64,000 nt of DNA from Humulus lupulus (lineage: Eukaryota > Streptophyta > Magnoliopsida > Rosales > Cannabaceae), in contig NC_084795.1 of NCBI RefSeq assembly GCF_963169125.1, forward strand, positions 188,950,214-189,014,213, read 5' to 3'. This document shows positions 19,033 to 30,199 of this stretch, piece after piece. Numbering within the stretch: position 1 is the stretch's first letter; each line of letters opens with the position of its first letter. The translations under genes were made by a program, and so were the position numbers. Below the pieces are notes generated by a model, which saw nothing but the letters and a program-made list of their open reading frames with translations, did not search any database and had not been told where the DNA came from.

Positions 19033-20928
19033 TTACGTTTTAGAAATCCCAAATCCAGAACCCCACGGCGAATAACTAGGTCTGATGAACCCCAAATCCA
19101 GAAGCTCCTGCAACTGTATCTTTAACTCTTTCAATTCTGCCAGTGCCATCCTATACGGTGCCCTTGACATTCGCTCTATCCCTGGTGCCAACTCAATAAC
19201 AAACTCAATCTCTCTACGCGGCGGCAACCCAGGCAAATCCTCAGGGAACACATCCAAGAACTCACAAACCAATCTGGTGTCCTCTGGTCCAACTGGTGAA
19301 ACTCTGGTGGTATCCACCACACTAGCCAAGAAGCCTATACATCCACCCTGCAATAGATCTCTGGCCCTCAATGCTGATATCCTGGGTACGCGGGGTCCAT
19401 GCACCGCTCCCACAAAAACAAAGGGATCCTCGCCCTCTGGCTCAAAGGTTACCATCTTCTTCCTACAGTCAATGGTAGCCCCATACCTAACTAGCCAATC
19501 CATACCTAGAATCATGTCAAAGTCCTCCATACTCCACTCAATCAAGTCTACTGACAACTCCCTACCATCAACTAACACTGGCAGTGCCCTAATCCACCTC
19601 CTAGATACTACCAGTTCTCCTGTAGGCAATATAGTCCCAAATCCTGAAGCACTATACTCACTAGGCCTACACAGTCTATCAATCACCCTATCAGATACAA
19701 ATGAATGCGTAGCACCAGGATCAATCAAAACAGTAAAGGGAGTGCCAGCGCTAGAAAGCTGACCTGTCACTACCGAGGGACTAGCCTCGGCCTCCACCTG
19801 CGTCAGGGTGAACACTCGAGCTGGAGTCAAGCTGTCCACCTTTCCTGTCTCTCCCTTCTTCACCGTCGGGCAATCTTTCCTGAGGTGTCCCACCACCCCA
19901 CACACATAGCAGGCCTTAGTCCGACACTCGCTCGGATGGCGTCTCCTGCACCTCGTGCATTCTGGATAAGTCCTCCACAAATCACCGCCTCCCTGACGGC
20001 CACCCTGAGTACCCCGACCTCCCCTATCAAACCTAGGAGCGATTGGAGCATCAAGAGTCTTTCTTTTCAAATCACTGGGGCCTCCGCCCCTACTAGAACC
20101 AGAATATGGAGGCATCGCCCTGCGGCCCTCTCTTCTTGCTGCACTATCTCTCCATATCCTATTCTCCGCTTCCTCAGTGGTCAAAGCCCTCTCCACAACC
20201 TGGGCATAAGTAGTCAGTCCAGGAACTGTGGTAATTCTTACATCTCGGGCTATCATAACATTCAGCCCTCTAACAAATCTGTCCTGCCTGGCTGCATCAG
20301 TAGGCACAAGATCTGGTGCGAACTTCGCAAGTCTGTCGAACTTCAAGGCATATTCTGTAACTATCATACTGCCCTGAACCAGTCCCACGAACTCATTCAC
20401 TTTTGCTGCCCTGATGGCAACGTTATAATACTTCTGATTAAACAAATCCTTAAACCCTTCCCAAGTCAATGTAGCAACCTCTCTAGTCTGTGATGCCACC
20501 TCCCACCAAATTCGGGCATCATCCCTCAGCATATAAGTGGCACAGTCCACCCTGTCATGTCCTTCCACTCTCATAAAATCAAGAATGGTAGTAATCAAAG
20601 TCATCCACTGTTCAGCTTTCAGTGGATCTGGACCACCCTCAAAGGTCGGGGGCTGTTTCTTCCTGAACCGCTCATACAACGGTTCCATCTTATGCCCAAC
20701 ATCAACTGGCTGTACCACAGGTACCAGTGCCGGTGGCCCAACAAGGGCAACACTCCCAGATGGAGCCTGCTGCAGAATTTGGATCTGTTCGTCTTGGCTC
20801 TGAAGCCTAGCTTGCATTTCTGCCATTAACTGCTGCCAGTTCTCAGGGACTGGCGGAGGGGTCGGGCCCTGGTCATCATCTCTAGCCCCTGACCTGCCGG
20901 CTAGTCGTGTGGATTTCCTTGAACGCAT
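19033..20928 (-). CDS. Truncated chromovirus gag-protease-partial RT, 631-residue open frame
   Basis: This frame encodes the first part of a Tekay/Del-like polyprotein. It has a gag capsid domain (roughly residues 95-230), a basic linker, one CCHC zinc knuckle (CYVCGVVGHLRKDC, near 345), a retropepsin-like domain with LIDPGATHSFV (near 400-412), and the N-terminus of reverse transcriptase ending in SPWGSG. A full polyprotein of this family is about 1500 residues, so RT, RNase H and integrase are lost. The last residues (FGISKT) come from unrelated DNA past the break. The protease triad reads Asp-Pro-Gly rather than the usual Asp-Ser/Thr-Gly, which probably abolishes activity. The start at 20928 matches the gag starts of the relatives at 37076 and 40739. 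Plus-strand frames over the same DNA are shadows. Confidence 0.88.
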   Translation of the reverse strand: MRSRKSTRLAGRSGARDDDQGPTPPPVPENWQQLMAEMQARLQSQDEQIQILQQAPSGSVALVGPPALVPVVQPVDVGHKMEPLYERFRKKQPPTFEGGPDPLKAEQWMTLITTILDFMRVEGHDRVDCATYMLRDDARIWWEVASQTREVATLTWEGFKDLFNQKYYNVAIRAAKVNEFVGLVQGSMIVTEYALKFDRLAKFAPDLVPTDAARQDRFVRGLNVMIARDVRITTVPGLTTYAQVVERALTTEEAENRIWRDSAARREGRRAMPPYSGSSRGGGPSDLKRKTLDAPIAPRFDRGGRGTQGGRQGGGDLWRTYPECTRCRRRHPSECRTKACYVCGVVGHLRKDCPTVKKGETGKVDSLTPARVFTLTQVEAEASPSVVTGQLSSAGTPFTVLIDPGATHSFVSDRVIDRLCRPSEYSASGFGTILPTGELVVSRRWIRALPVLVDGRELSVDLIEWSMEDFDMILGMDWLVRYGATIDCRKKMVTFEPEGEDPFVFVGAVHGPRVPRISALRARDLLQGGCIGFLASVVDTTRVSPVGPEDTRLVCEFLDVFPEDLPGLPPRREIEFVIELAPGIERMSRAPYRMALAELKELKIQLQELLDLGFIRPSYSPWGSGFGISKT

Positions 20929-21316
20929 AACTATTCAAGTCAATCTGCAATCAACGACTCGGCAATTAGGTTATGATGACAGGGTAATAATCTTTCCATA
21001 ATCCATCACTAAAACTCCACTCATTCACAAGCAATCAAAGTATACCAATTTATCCAGATATTCATCCACATGCACAGCAATGCTAATAAGCACGCCTCAA
21101 TAACATCATGCAATAGTCAAGGGCCAGGCCCTATCAGTATCTCATGCTCCCTATTCATCAAACAGATATCAACAATCATATCTCACTCAAATCACTTAAA
21201 CACACAAACATGCATACACCATTACCAAACCCTGAGTTGAGCTTGTCTCCCGCAGCGAATGTACATACCCAGCCAGTCTTCAGGACCCATAAACCTAGGA
21301 CGCTCTGATACCAAGT
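20929..21316 (-). other. Untranslated leader of the truncated chromovirus
   Basis: This non-coding leader between gag and the 5' LTR contains the primer-binding site at its right end. It resembles the leaders at 37077-37494 and 40740-41128, sharing phrases such as AGGGCCAGGCCCTATCAGTA. Confidence 0.8.
21302..21313 (-). other. Primer-binding site, initiator Met tRNA
   Basis: The minus strand reads TGGTATCAGAGC, complementary to the 3' end of plant initiator-Met tRNA, three bases from the LTR end. This is the standard site for chromoviruses and many copia elements. Confidence 0.9.
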
Positions 21317-22065
21317 TGTAATGCCCTGGATAGCCAAGACCGTTACACTGTGTGTTTATAAAGTGCCAGACTTGCTAACCAAGTCATTTAAATAAAATCG
21401 TGTTATTGAAACTATTAAGGAACTAGGGTTAAAAGCGTTTTGGTTTCAAAAGCCACATTTACATTAAAAGAAAACATTGTTTATTTACACGGGATCCCAA
21501 AAATATCAGTTTAAAGGCCGTTTACAAAAGTTACAAGGTTCAAATACATTAACCAGCCATACTAAGGAAAAACGAGCAGTTAGGTAGATCCCTGTCCTGA
21601 CTCACTCCTCGACCATGGTGATCGAACAGCTGGCTATGTACATTTCACCTCGGAGCTCTCCACCTCAGGCTTGGTCCAGCTTGCCCTTGCCTTTACCTAC
21701 ACCACGTAGCACCCGTGAGCCAAGGCCCAGCAAGAAAACACAACAACAACAGAGCATGAACAATTAACAGACAAGTCAACATCCCACATTGCATCACATA
21801 TACTCAGATGTATCATCAATCGGTATAATCAAGTATTCCACATACTAGGCATTTCAGTTCATAATATTCACAATTCACAAACGATAACCAGGGCTAGCGC
21901 CCTCAGGCCGCTCCCTCCGTTATCCCGTTGTTCCTGGCTCCCAGTGGCCAATTCTTGCTTTGTGCGCTAAAATCATGTACGACACTCTTAGACCGCTTTT
22001 ACATGTCCCATGGCGTAATACCAACGTTGACACAATATATCTTTCGATTGTACAAGGGGGAAATT
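21317..22065 (-). mobile_element. 5' LTR of the truncated chromovirus, cut short
   Basis: It starts TGTAATGCCCTGG directly after the primer site. It has GGGATCCC at 21491-21498 and the conserved LTR block at 21681-21739. Similarity to the other LTRs holds to about GCGTAATACCA (22022) and fades by 22065, where decayed DNA of another element begins. The upstream (sense 5') part of this LTR is therefore missing. Confidence 0.75.
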
Positions 22066-23384
22066 TAATTGGAGGCGGAACTCCTAACTGGGAGGCGTGT
22101 GGCAGTCAAGGAATGATGCCATAAATTGTAATGGAGTGGACAAGGCAATGACTGAGATTGGCATAGCGTTAGTATGTAATGATAAACTGGTGAGTATCAC
22201 TGATCTTTGGAATCCAAAATGTTGGCTTGGGTTGAAACAGGGAAGAACCCTGTCAAGGTGGTACAAGTTAGGATACCAAGATCGAATGAAGGATCCAATT
22301 AGAATTTGGCATATGAACGGGAATTCTGAATGGATATCATTCCACCTCCTAGGGTACGTTGTACCGGGACGGTTGAGCGGGTGACAAAATTTAGTGTTTT
22401 CTTTGGACACTGAGGGGTTAAGTGATGTGGTGGTCTATCGTAGGAATAGACCACATTAGACTTTAAGTATGGTGTTTGGACATGAAAAGTTTTAACTCAG
22501 CTGATTGAGTTAATGTAGTTGGTTAAGGTGAACTGGTATCAGGGTAGAACGTCGATGGTACTGAACTGAGACCCTATAATATTCTAAATTTTAGAAAGGA
22601 ACTAGAGAATAAAGAGAACAGAGTGGGAATCTGGAATTATCAGTTGATTGCAAGTGGAATAGCAGTCTGAAAGCTTATCAGATATCTTAAGGAGTTAAGC
22701 GTTGAGTATGCGAGTACTTGAGATATTTAGAGACGTGTAATCCTTGATAAGTTAGTCATGGTGACAAATACTGGCATCTTGTAAAGGTAACACGACATAG
22801 GACATGGTAAGAGGTGAAAGATAGTGGACACTACAGTTTGGCATTCGTTCAGAGAGAAAGCCAAAGAGGTTGTTGGAATTCTTAAGGAAGGAGTGTCTGC
22901 CTATCTGGAAGAATAAAAGAACTTGTAAACTGTTAAATTTTGGGGAAATAAAGTTCTGGGATGAGAGATTTGTATCTCTCTAAGTAATGGCAGACGAGGA
23001 TTTGTATATCTCTAAGTTCTGACTCCTGATTCAACATAAGTTCTGAAATTGTACCAAGGGTTAGGCCAGTGGCCTATAAATTGATCTCACCCTAGTAGGT
23101 TGATGACTATTGGGTATATGGAATCATGAATAAGACATTGAGGTGATCATTGTAATCTAAGCAGACCCTGAAGCTTCAGCAGGGTTACGGTGCAAGTAAA
23201 GAGATAACGAAAGTATGGCTATTAGACAAGATCTCGTGGGATAAGATTGTTACTCTTGTAAGAGTGTCCTGGAGAAATAAAGTAAAGGTGGCGGACCTTG
23301 GAAATTATGGTCAGAAATGTGGGTTTACTGACTGATCTTTTTGGGTAAATTTCGAGGACGAAATTTTTATGAGAAAGGGATAGT
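22066..23384 (+). other. Decayed internal remnant of a plus-strand chromovirus
   Basis: I see no recognisable gag or pol domain here. The right end is diagnostic: an in-frame stop, then AAATTTCGAGGACGAAATTT (from about 23347), a purine-rich GAGAAAGGGATAG, and the LTR start. The same order occurs after the chromodomain of the element at 32539-37494. A 95-codon frame at 22097-22384 matches nothing I know. Either this is badly eroded coding DNA or the element is non-coding and merely shares chromovirus ends. Confidence 0.5.
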
Positions 23385-25607
23385 TGTAACGACCTAAATT
23401 TGCTAATAAGGCTTGGAGCCTTGATTAGTGTGCCTGGAGGGCAATAATAGTTATATTGCATTAATTTATGTGAATTTAATGAATATGTGGTTAGTATGCA
23501 TGTTTAGGTGAAATAAATATGCATGTGGACCCCATTTGTATGATAGGGGTAAATTGGTAATTTTCGCTCGCTGAGGGCATATATGTGATAATTGTATTAT
23601 GTGATTTTTACCACGTGAGAGTGGTGTTATTATTGTGATGCACGTGCCGAGACGGTCCTGGAGAGCTAGTTAACTCAAAAGTCACAACGGGATTTTATAC
23701 CCGGCTCGGGAGGAGCCTAGGGGTATTTTGGGGAATTTTGTGAGTTGAGTTGAGAACTAGTGGTTATAGTTATTGGTGATTGAGTAACCTGGGTAACCAT
23801 TTGTAACTGCTGTGAGTAACAAGTTTAGATGGAAAATGGTAGAATTGAAATAGAAGTGAATGGACTAGTGTGCCCTTGATGGTGTAGTTAGGAAGGATTA
23901 TTAGGAGGGCTAATATGGTCATTTGGCAGGGGGTTTAGACAAAGTTCAGTTGGGATAAAGGGGTACACGGTTTAGGCTTGGTCATATTTTGGTTTTGTTA
24001 AAAATAGAGAGAAGAAAAGCTAGAAGGAAAAGCTAGGGCAAGAAGAAGAAGAAGAGGTGTAGAAGGAGCTGAAATTTTGAGACTTAGGAGAAGAAGCAAG
24101 GGAGCTTAGGGTTGGATTCTTCATTCAAGGTAAGGATTCTATGTAAATTTAAGGCTTGTTTCTGTTTTGATTTGAGAAATTTAAATGCATGAGTTAAGTT
24201 TTTAAGTTTTGGTTGAGGTTGCTGAAATTAGAAATCAAAGGGTGGATTTTGGGTGTGATTGTGTTTTGATCTTGATACTTGTGTTTATGAGTTGTTAGAT
24301 GGTTCATTTGAGGCTTTAAATTGATCTTGGGGTTTAGGTAATTGTTTGGGATGATTTGGAAGGGTTTTAGCTCGGGAAAAATGCAAGAGAAAACCCAGAA
24401 CTCTGGGTTCGCGATGGAGCGCCGCGGCCCTATTCTTTAGTGCCGCAGCGCGAGGATGTTTCCAGGCAGGGGAGGCTCTCTGACTTGCTGGGCGCCACGA
24501 CGCTATGCCATTTTCAGGACATGAAATTTTGCAATTTTGAGCTTTTTCTCCGGGGGTTCAAGGGATGTTTCCAATGAATTGTTTTAGGAATTTGGGAGTC
24601 CCGAGGGTACGGGATTGGTACCGGAAAGTGGTTTTGGAATTGGTTAGTTTTAAAGAGTGTTTTGTATGTGTTGTGACTAGGGTTTCGGCGAGGCTCAAGT
24701 TAGAGGAACGTGCTCGTGACTTTGGTGCACTGTGAAGCTCGGGATACAGGTAAGAAAACTGTAGCACCCGTATGACATGGCATGGACCCATAGTGTTAAT
24801 GCAGGGCACGACCCTAAATTGTATTACATGATTATGGTATAGTTTTGATTGAATTGTTATATGTTTGAATGTTATTTGAATTATACTGTATGTGATTATA
24901 GTTGCGAGAACGGCGAAAGGCCGAGGACGGCAATGGGGTCAAGAACGGTGAAAGGCCGAGAACGGCAGCTGGGCCAGAAGTAACACTTAGCACGTGAAGT
25001 GCTTGTAGTCAGGGTGGGACCCCAATGGATACATGTGATATCCTTACGGTGAGGACCGAGGCCCTAGGCTCTGGTAATGCCTCTGGGACGGCATGGCCGT
25101 GTTTGTTTAGTCTGATGGAACATTTGGTTATCTGTGGATTATATGATATGTTAACTATATAATTCGCATATGTTATATACTATATGAGTTTTCTTGCTGG
25201 GCTTCGGCTCACGGGTGCTCTGTGTTGCAGGTAAGGGCAAAGATTGAGTCAACCAGCCATGAGTACGGAGCCATGAGTACGGAGAGCGTGAAGCGACGCG
25301 TACATGTTTGGCCTGCCCGACTGCTTTGGTTGGGGGCATTTTCTAAATGGCTGTATTAACCTGTAATTTGATAGTCAATCAACTGTAAACTTATTTTAAG
25401 TTGTAAAACATTTTGCAAACCTTATTTTGGGATCCCAAATAATAGATACTTGACGTTTTCAATAAAGTAAACCATTTTCAAAAGATTACAGCTTTAACAT
25501 TTGCTTAGACACACATTTGTTTTAAAAACCTCGGTTAGCGAGTTAATTGCACAAAGTTTTCTTTTAAAATTCACTTAGTAACGGCTCTAAGGAAGTAGGG
25601 CGTTACA
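23385..25607 (+). mobile_element. Complete chromovirus LTR, plus orientation
   Basis: This 2223-bp LTR starts TGTAACGACC and ends GGGCGTTACA. It carries a GA-rich leader-like stretch near 24003-24060, a CG-rich cassette at 24412-24513, the conserved splice-like block at 25189-25242, GGGATCCC at 25429-25436 and an AATAAA poly(A) signal at 25461-25466. On the left it follows a purine tract, so it is the 3' LTR of a plus-strand element. On the right it abuts reverse-transcriptase DNA of a minus-strand chromovirus, into which that element inserted. Confidence 0.9.
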
Positions 25608-26692
25608 AGTAATAAGTCACCGCTTCAATTCTTGAAAGTTGTTCTCACACTTGTCTAACCAGATGAACTTCAAATTCTTCTGTGTCAGTTCTTTCATCGG
25701 TGTTGCTATCTTTGAGAAGCCTTGTACAAACCATCTTTAGTAACCTGCTAAAATCGAGGAAACTTGGAACCTCCGAGGCATTCCTTGGCCTCAGCCAATC
25801 TGTAACTGCCTCCACCTTAGATGGATCCACCTTATTCCCATCTGCACCAACAATATGCCAAGGAATGTCACTTCTGGTAGCCAAAACTAACATTTCTTAA
25901 ACTTGGCGTACAACTGGTGCTCTCTCAACCTCTATAGAACCTGTCGAAGATGAAACTCGTGCTCTGCCTCTGAACTGGAGTACACTAAAATGTCATCGAT
26001 GAAAACAATGATGAATTGATCCAAGAAGTCCTTAAACACCCTGTTCATTAGGTCCATGAAGGCTGCTGGGGCATTGTTCAAACCAAATGACATGACCAGA
26101 AACTCATAATGCCCATACCTTGTTCGGAAGGTCGTCTTCAGTATGTCCTCATCCTTGATCCTCAGCTGGTGATAACCAGATCGAAGATCAATCTTCGAGA
26201 ACACCGTCTTACCCTGCAGCTAATCGAACAAGTCGTCAATTCTTGGTAGGGGATACTTATTCTTGATAGTCAACTTGTTCAATTCCCTGTAGTCTATACA
26301 CATCCTTAGAGTCCCGTCCTTCTTCTTCACAAACAAGACTAGAGCACCCCATGGCAAGAAGCTAGGCCTGATGAACCCCAAATCTAGAAATTCCTGCAGC
26401 TGTATCTTCAACTCCTTCAGTTCAGCCGTTGCATTCTATATGGTGCCCTCGACACTGGCTCTGCCCCCGGCACTAACTCAATAACAAACTGAATCTCCCT
26501 AGGCAACAACAACCCTGGTAAATCAATAGGGAATACATCCAAGAACTCACAAACCAGCCTGGTCTCCTCCGGCCCTGTTGGCAAAACCCTCGTTGTATCC
26601 ACCACACTAGATAGAAAGCCTATACATCCACCCTGTAATAAATCTATGTCTCTCAGCGCTGATATCATGGGTATGCGGGGTCCATATATTGC
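25608..26692 (-). pseudogene. Chromovirus protease-RT segment (left half of a split element)
   Basis: Minus-strand pieces encode, in sense order, the region after the protease (ending near RMQRLN), the start of RT ([26 protein letters not shown]), the palm with [19 protein letters not shown] and [10 protein letters not shown], and the RT/RNase H connection down to about 25645. Stops and frameshifts separate the pieces. The left end is cut by the plus-strand LTR at 23385-25607 and the right end by the insertion at 26693. The matching gag-protease half resumes at 39208. The RT catalytic Asp pair is still present, but the gene is dead. Confidence 0.88.
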
Positions 26693-27624
26693 TGTAACGC
26701 CCTGGTTATCCAAGACCGTTACACTGTGTATTTATAAAGGTGCAGGACTTGCTAATCAAGTCATTTAGTTAAAAACGTGTCACTGAAATCACTAATGAAC
26801 TAGGGTTAAAAGATTTTGGTCATAAAAGATACATTTCATATAATTAAATGTTTTGTACAAGGGATCCCAAAAGAAATAGCGTATGAAAGTCAGTTTACAA
26901 AATTTCAAGGTATAAATAACCACTAGCCACTCTAAGGGAAAACGAACATTTATGGTCCTCCTTTTCCTATCCCATCCTCAACTGTGGCGGCTGAGCAGCT
27001 GGTTATGTACAATCTACCTTCAGAGCTCTCCGAGTCAGGACCAATCAAGCTTACCCTTGCCTTTACATGCACCACATAGCACCCATGAGTCAAGGCCTAG
27101 CATGAAAACATGACACCATATCACAAGCAATGATAACAATTAAATAACTCTTTAAACATGTTAATACACTTAGCAATCCACATTAATCACATAGTCCATA
27201 GACATAACTAGAGAATCTACAAACCAATACCCAGCAATTCATCATGACAAGCTCATCAATCAATAATGTTAACCAAATCACATGATAATCAAGGTCGACA
27301 CCCTTAGGTCGCACCCTCTGTTTACCCCACTGACTCTGGTCCGCTTAAACTGAGCTCAGTGAATATTAAGCTATCCTCAGCTACCTGTGGCTGAGCCGCA
27401 CCCTGTGCGCCAATGTAAACTCCGACACTCTTAGGCCGTTTGTTTATTATTCACATGGCGTAATACCATCCTTCATAATGCATACAAAACAGGGAGCTCT
27501 TAGTCCCATTATAAATTCACAACCAGGTGCAGTTTTTCTTACCTTTAATTTCCAAGTGTACTGATTGCGAGAGACGCCTCTTGAGAATAATCTGTTTCCC
27601 GAGTTACTGAGCTAACTCCCAAGT
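26693..27624 (-). repeat. 3' LTR, first segment
   Basis: It starts TGTAACGCCCTGG and closely matches 37495 onward, with GGGATCCC at 26861-26868 and the conserved block at 27051-27110. It breaks at GCTAACTCCCAAG, where a solo LTR is inserted. Confidence 0.88.
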
Positions 27625-29890
27625 TGTAACACCCTGGATAGCCAGGACCGCTACACTGTGTACTTGTAAAGGTGCAAGACTTGCTAATCAAGACATTAAT
27701 TTAAAATCATGTCACTAAACAAGTATGAGCTAGGGTTAAAACGGTTTTGGTCTCAAAAGACTCATTTTATATAATTAAATTGTTATATAAATGGGATCCC
27801 AAAAGAAACAGAGTTAAAAGTAGGTTTATAGACAATCTTTGGGTCTCGCGTCCCTGCCTAAACCTCAACCGTGGCGGCTGAGCAACTGGTCATGTACATT
27901 CTGCTGGCAGAGCTCTCCTAATCAAGGTTGGTCAAGTTTTCCCTTGCCTTTACCTGCACCACGTAGCACCTGTGAGCCAAGGCCCAGCAAGAAAACATGT
28001 GCAACACAAACAGTAATAACAAACAGCAAATTCACTAAGCATGAACTCTCATCAAGTAATCCACATAACATCATTCATCATAAATTCAGAGTCATGGATG
28101 TAATTAAACACTTATAACATTCATATCACATAATAATCAGGGCCGAAAACTTAGGCCGCACCCTTTGTTTACCCCACTGACTCCGGCCTGCTTAAACCGA
28201 GCTCAGTGCATATTAAGCTGTCCTTGGCTACTAGTGGCCAAGCCGCGCCCTGTGCGCTAGTGTAACCCTTGGCACCCTTAGGTCGTTGGTTCACTAATTA
28301 GCTTGCATGGCATAATACCATCTTTTCAAGTATACATAATAGGGAACCCTTAGTCTCATCACAGATATTCAATCAGATGCAGTTTTCTTACCTTTAATCT
28401 TTGCGGTTATTGCTTACGAGCAACACTCCTCAAGCACGATCCGTTCCCAAGCCTAAGCGTTTATCACCTAGTCACAACCAAAGTATTAGGTTTCATTAAT
28501 ATCCAAATATAGGTTTTCGGGTACAAAACTAGCTTCCGGGAAATCGAATCCCACCAAGCACGGTGGTGAAATCGATCCCGAGCATTCTAGACCACATTCC
28601 CATGCCTAAAATCCCCAAATGCTCAAGTGTGCACCCAAGGGTTGCGGCCCTTGAAGCTTAGCTGCGGCCCTGCCCTCAAAATAGAGCCAATGGCTTGCCT
28701 GGAAGGAGACATGCACCGCGGCCCTTTCCTTGGGAGTCGCGGTGCTCACCTTTGGTCGAGCCCTCCTGGCTCTTCTTCATCCTAGGGCCGCAGCGCTCTA
28801 GAAAAGAGTCGCGGCCCTTCCCTTCATGCCCAGAAAACCCACCATTTCCAACACCTAAACCTCACCTTAAGCCATCCCAAAGCTCCCCAATTCAAAACCA
28901 ATTAATCTCAACACCTTTAGAATGATTTAAACAACATAATTCAACAGAAATACAACCCAAAAACCTACTAAAACCCCATTTCCAATTTCTGAAACTCAAG
29001 AACCTCAAACACTCAAACCAACTATTCAAACTCAAATTAAAACCTCTAAATCACGAATTGAGACTTACCTCTTCTGGTGAACCACTTCACCAAGCCAAAT
29101 CCAAGCTAATTCCCAAGCTTTCCTCCTTAATTCTGCCCTTAAACATCAAAACCATATTTACCTCAAAACCCAACCAAAACCCAGAATTTCTAACCACAGA
29201 AAAGGAAACCCAGTGCTTACCATAGTCCTGATTAGGTTCTTGATTAATTCCTGAGTGAAGCCTCTAAATCATTCCTTCAATCCACCAAGCTTCAGCTGAA
29301 TTCCAGCAAATTCCCTTAAGATTTCAGTGTTTCTTTTCCTTGTGTTCCTTGGGAGAGAATAGAGAGAAAGAGCTGATAATAGAAGTCGGTTTAATTTTCT
29401 TTCTACTGTTTTCTAAAGCCTCAGTCTAATCTTATCTCATTAAATCAATCCCGAGGCTCGGGGTGCCGGAAACGTCCCCGAGGGCAAAACGGTAAAATCC
29501 CCCAATATTCCCGCCTAGACTTCCTAACCTCAAATATATCTCCATATATTTATTTTCATAACCCGATAGTCTAAATAGCTACCCGATATCTAAAATACCC
29601 ATGACTTATCCAAAGTCAACTGTTAAGCCCTGTTGTGACTTTTCCCCGCTAACTAGCCCTAGGGTCGCCTCAAGTCGTGCTCTGCAGGCCTACCCACATA
29701 ATAATGTGGTTCTCACAATTACCATATACACATATCACACTAATACCAATATAATCGCACAAGCATTATTAATCGTATAATTATGCATTTAAATCAATAA
29801 AGTCATTCAATTCACATTTAACCCAATAATTCCCTCCCGACACACTAATCAAGGCCCTTAAGCCTCATTGGCGAATTTGGGGTCGTTACA
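27625..29890 (-). mobile_element. Solo chromovirus LTR nested in the 3' LTR
   Basis: This 2266-bp LTR starts TGTAACACCC and ends GGGTCGTTACA. GGGATCCC is at 27793-27800, the conserved block at 27939-27997, and a GCGGCCC-rich cassette at 28643-28820. The flanks CAAGT (27620-27624) and CAAGC (29891-29895) form a 5-bp target duplication with one C-to-T change. Past 29895 the sequence continues exactly as in the uninterrupted LTR at 38469. No internal sequence is left, as expected after recombination between the two LTRs of an inserted element. Confidence 0.9.
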
Positions 29891-30199
29891 CAAGCCTTCT
29901 GCCTTAATTCAACCTCAGTTCCTCGTTAGATTCCTTAACTTCTACTGAGTTAATCCCCCAAAACCTCTACTCAATTCACTGAGTTCCAGCCAAGTTTCCT
30001 TAGTTTTTCTGTAGTTTCCCTTAGGAGAGTGAGAAAAGAGAGAGAAGGGCTAGAGAAGGGCTAGTTGGCCATGTTCTACCACTTTCTGAGTTTTACTTAG
30101 TCTACCCTTGAACAATTAAGTCAATCCCGAGGCTCAGGGTACCAAAAACGTCCTCGAGAGCAAAATGGTAAAATTCCCCAGTATTCCCACCTAAACTTA
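29891..30199 (-). repeat. 3' LTR, middle segment
   Basis: It continues the host LTR (matching about 38469-38760), including the AGAGAGAAGGGCTAG stretch, up to CTAAACTTA, where the second solo LTR is inserted. Confidence 0.85.

Noticed and set aside
19085..20493. Plus-strand frames of 225 and 262 codons.
   Set aside because: They are mirror frames of the minus-strand chromovirus gag-protease, which has clear motifs (CCHC knuckle, protease, RT start).
22097..22384. A 95-codon plus-strand frame with some protein-like texture (RIWHMNGNSEWISFH).
   Set aside because: No family is recognised, it has no neighbours that would support a gene, and it overlaps a frame of similar length on the other strand.
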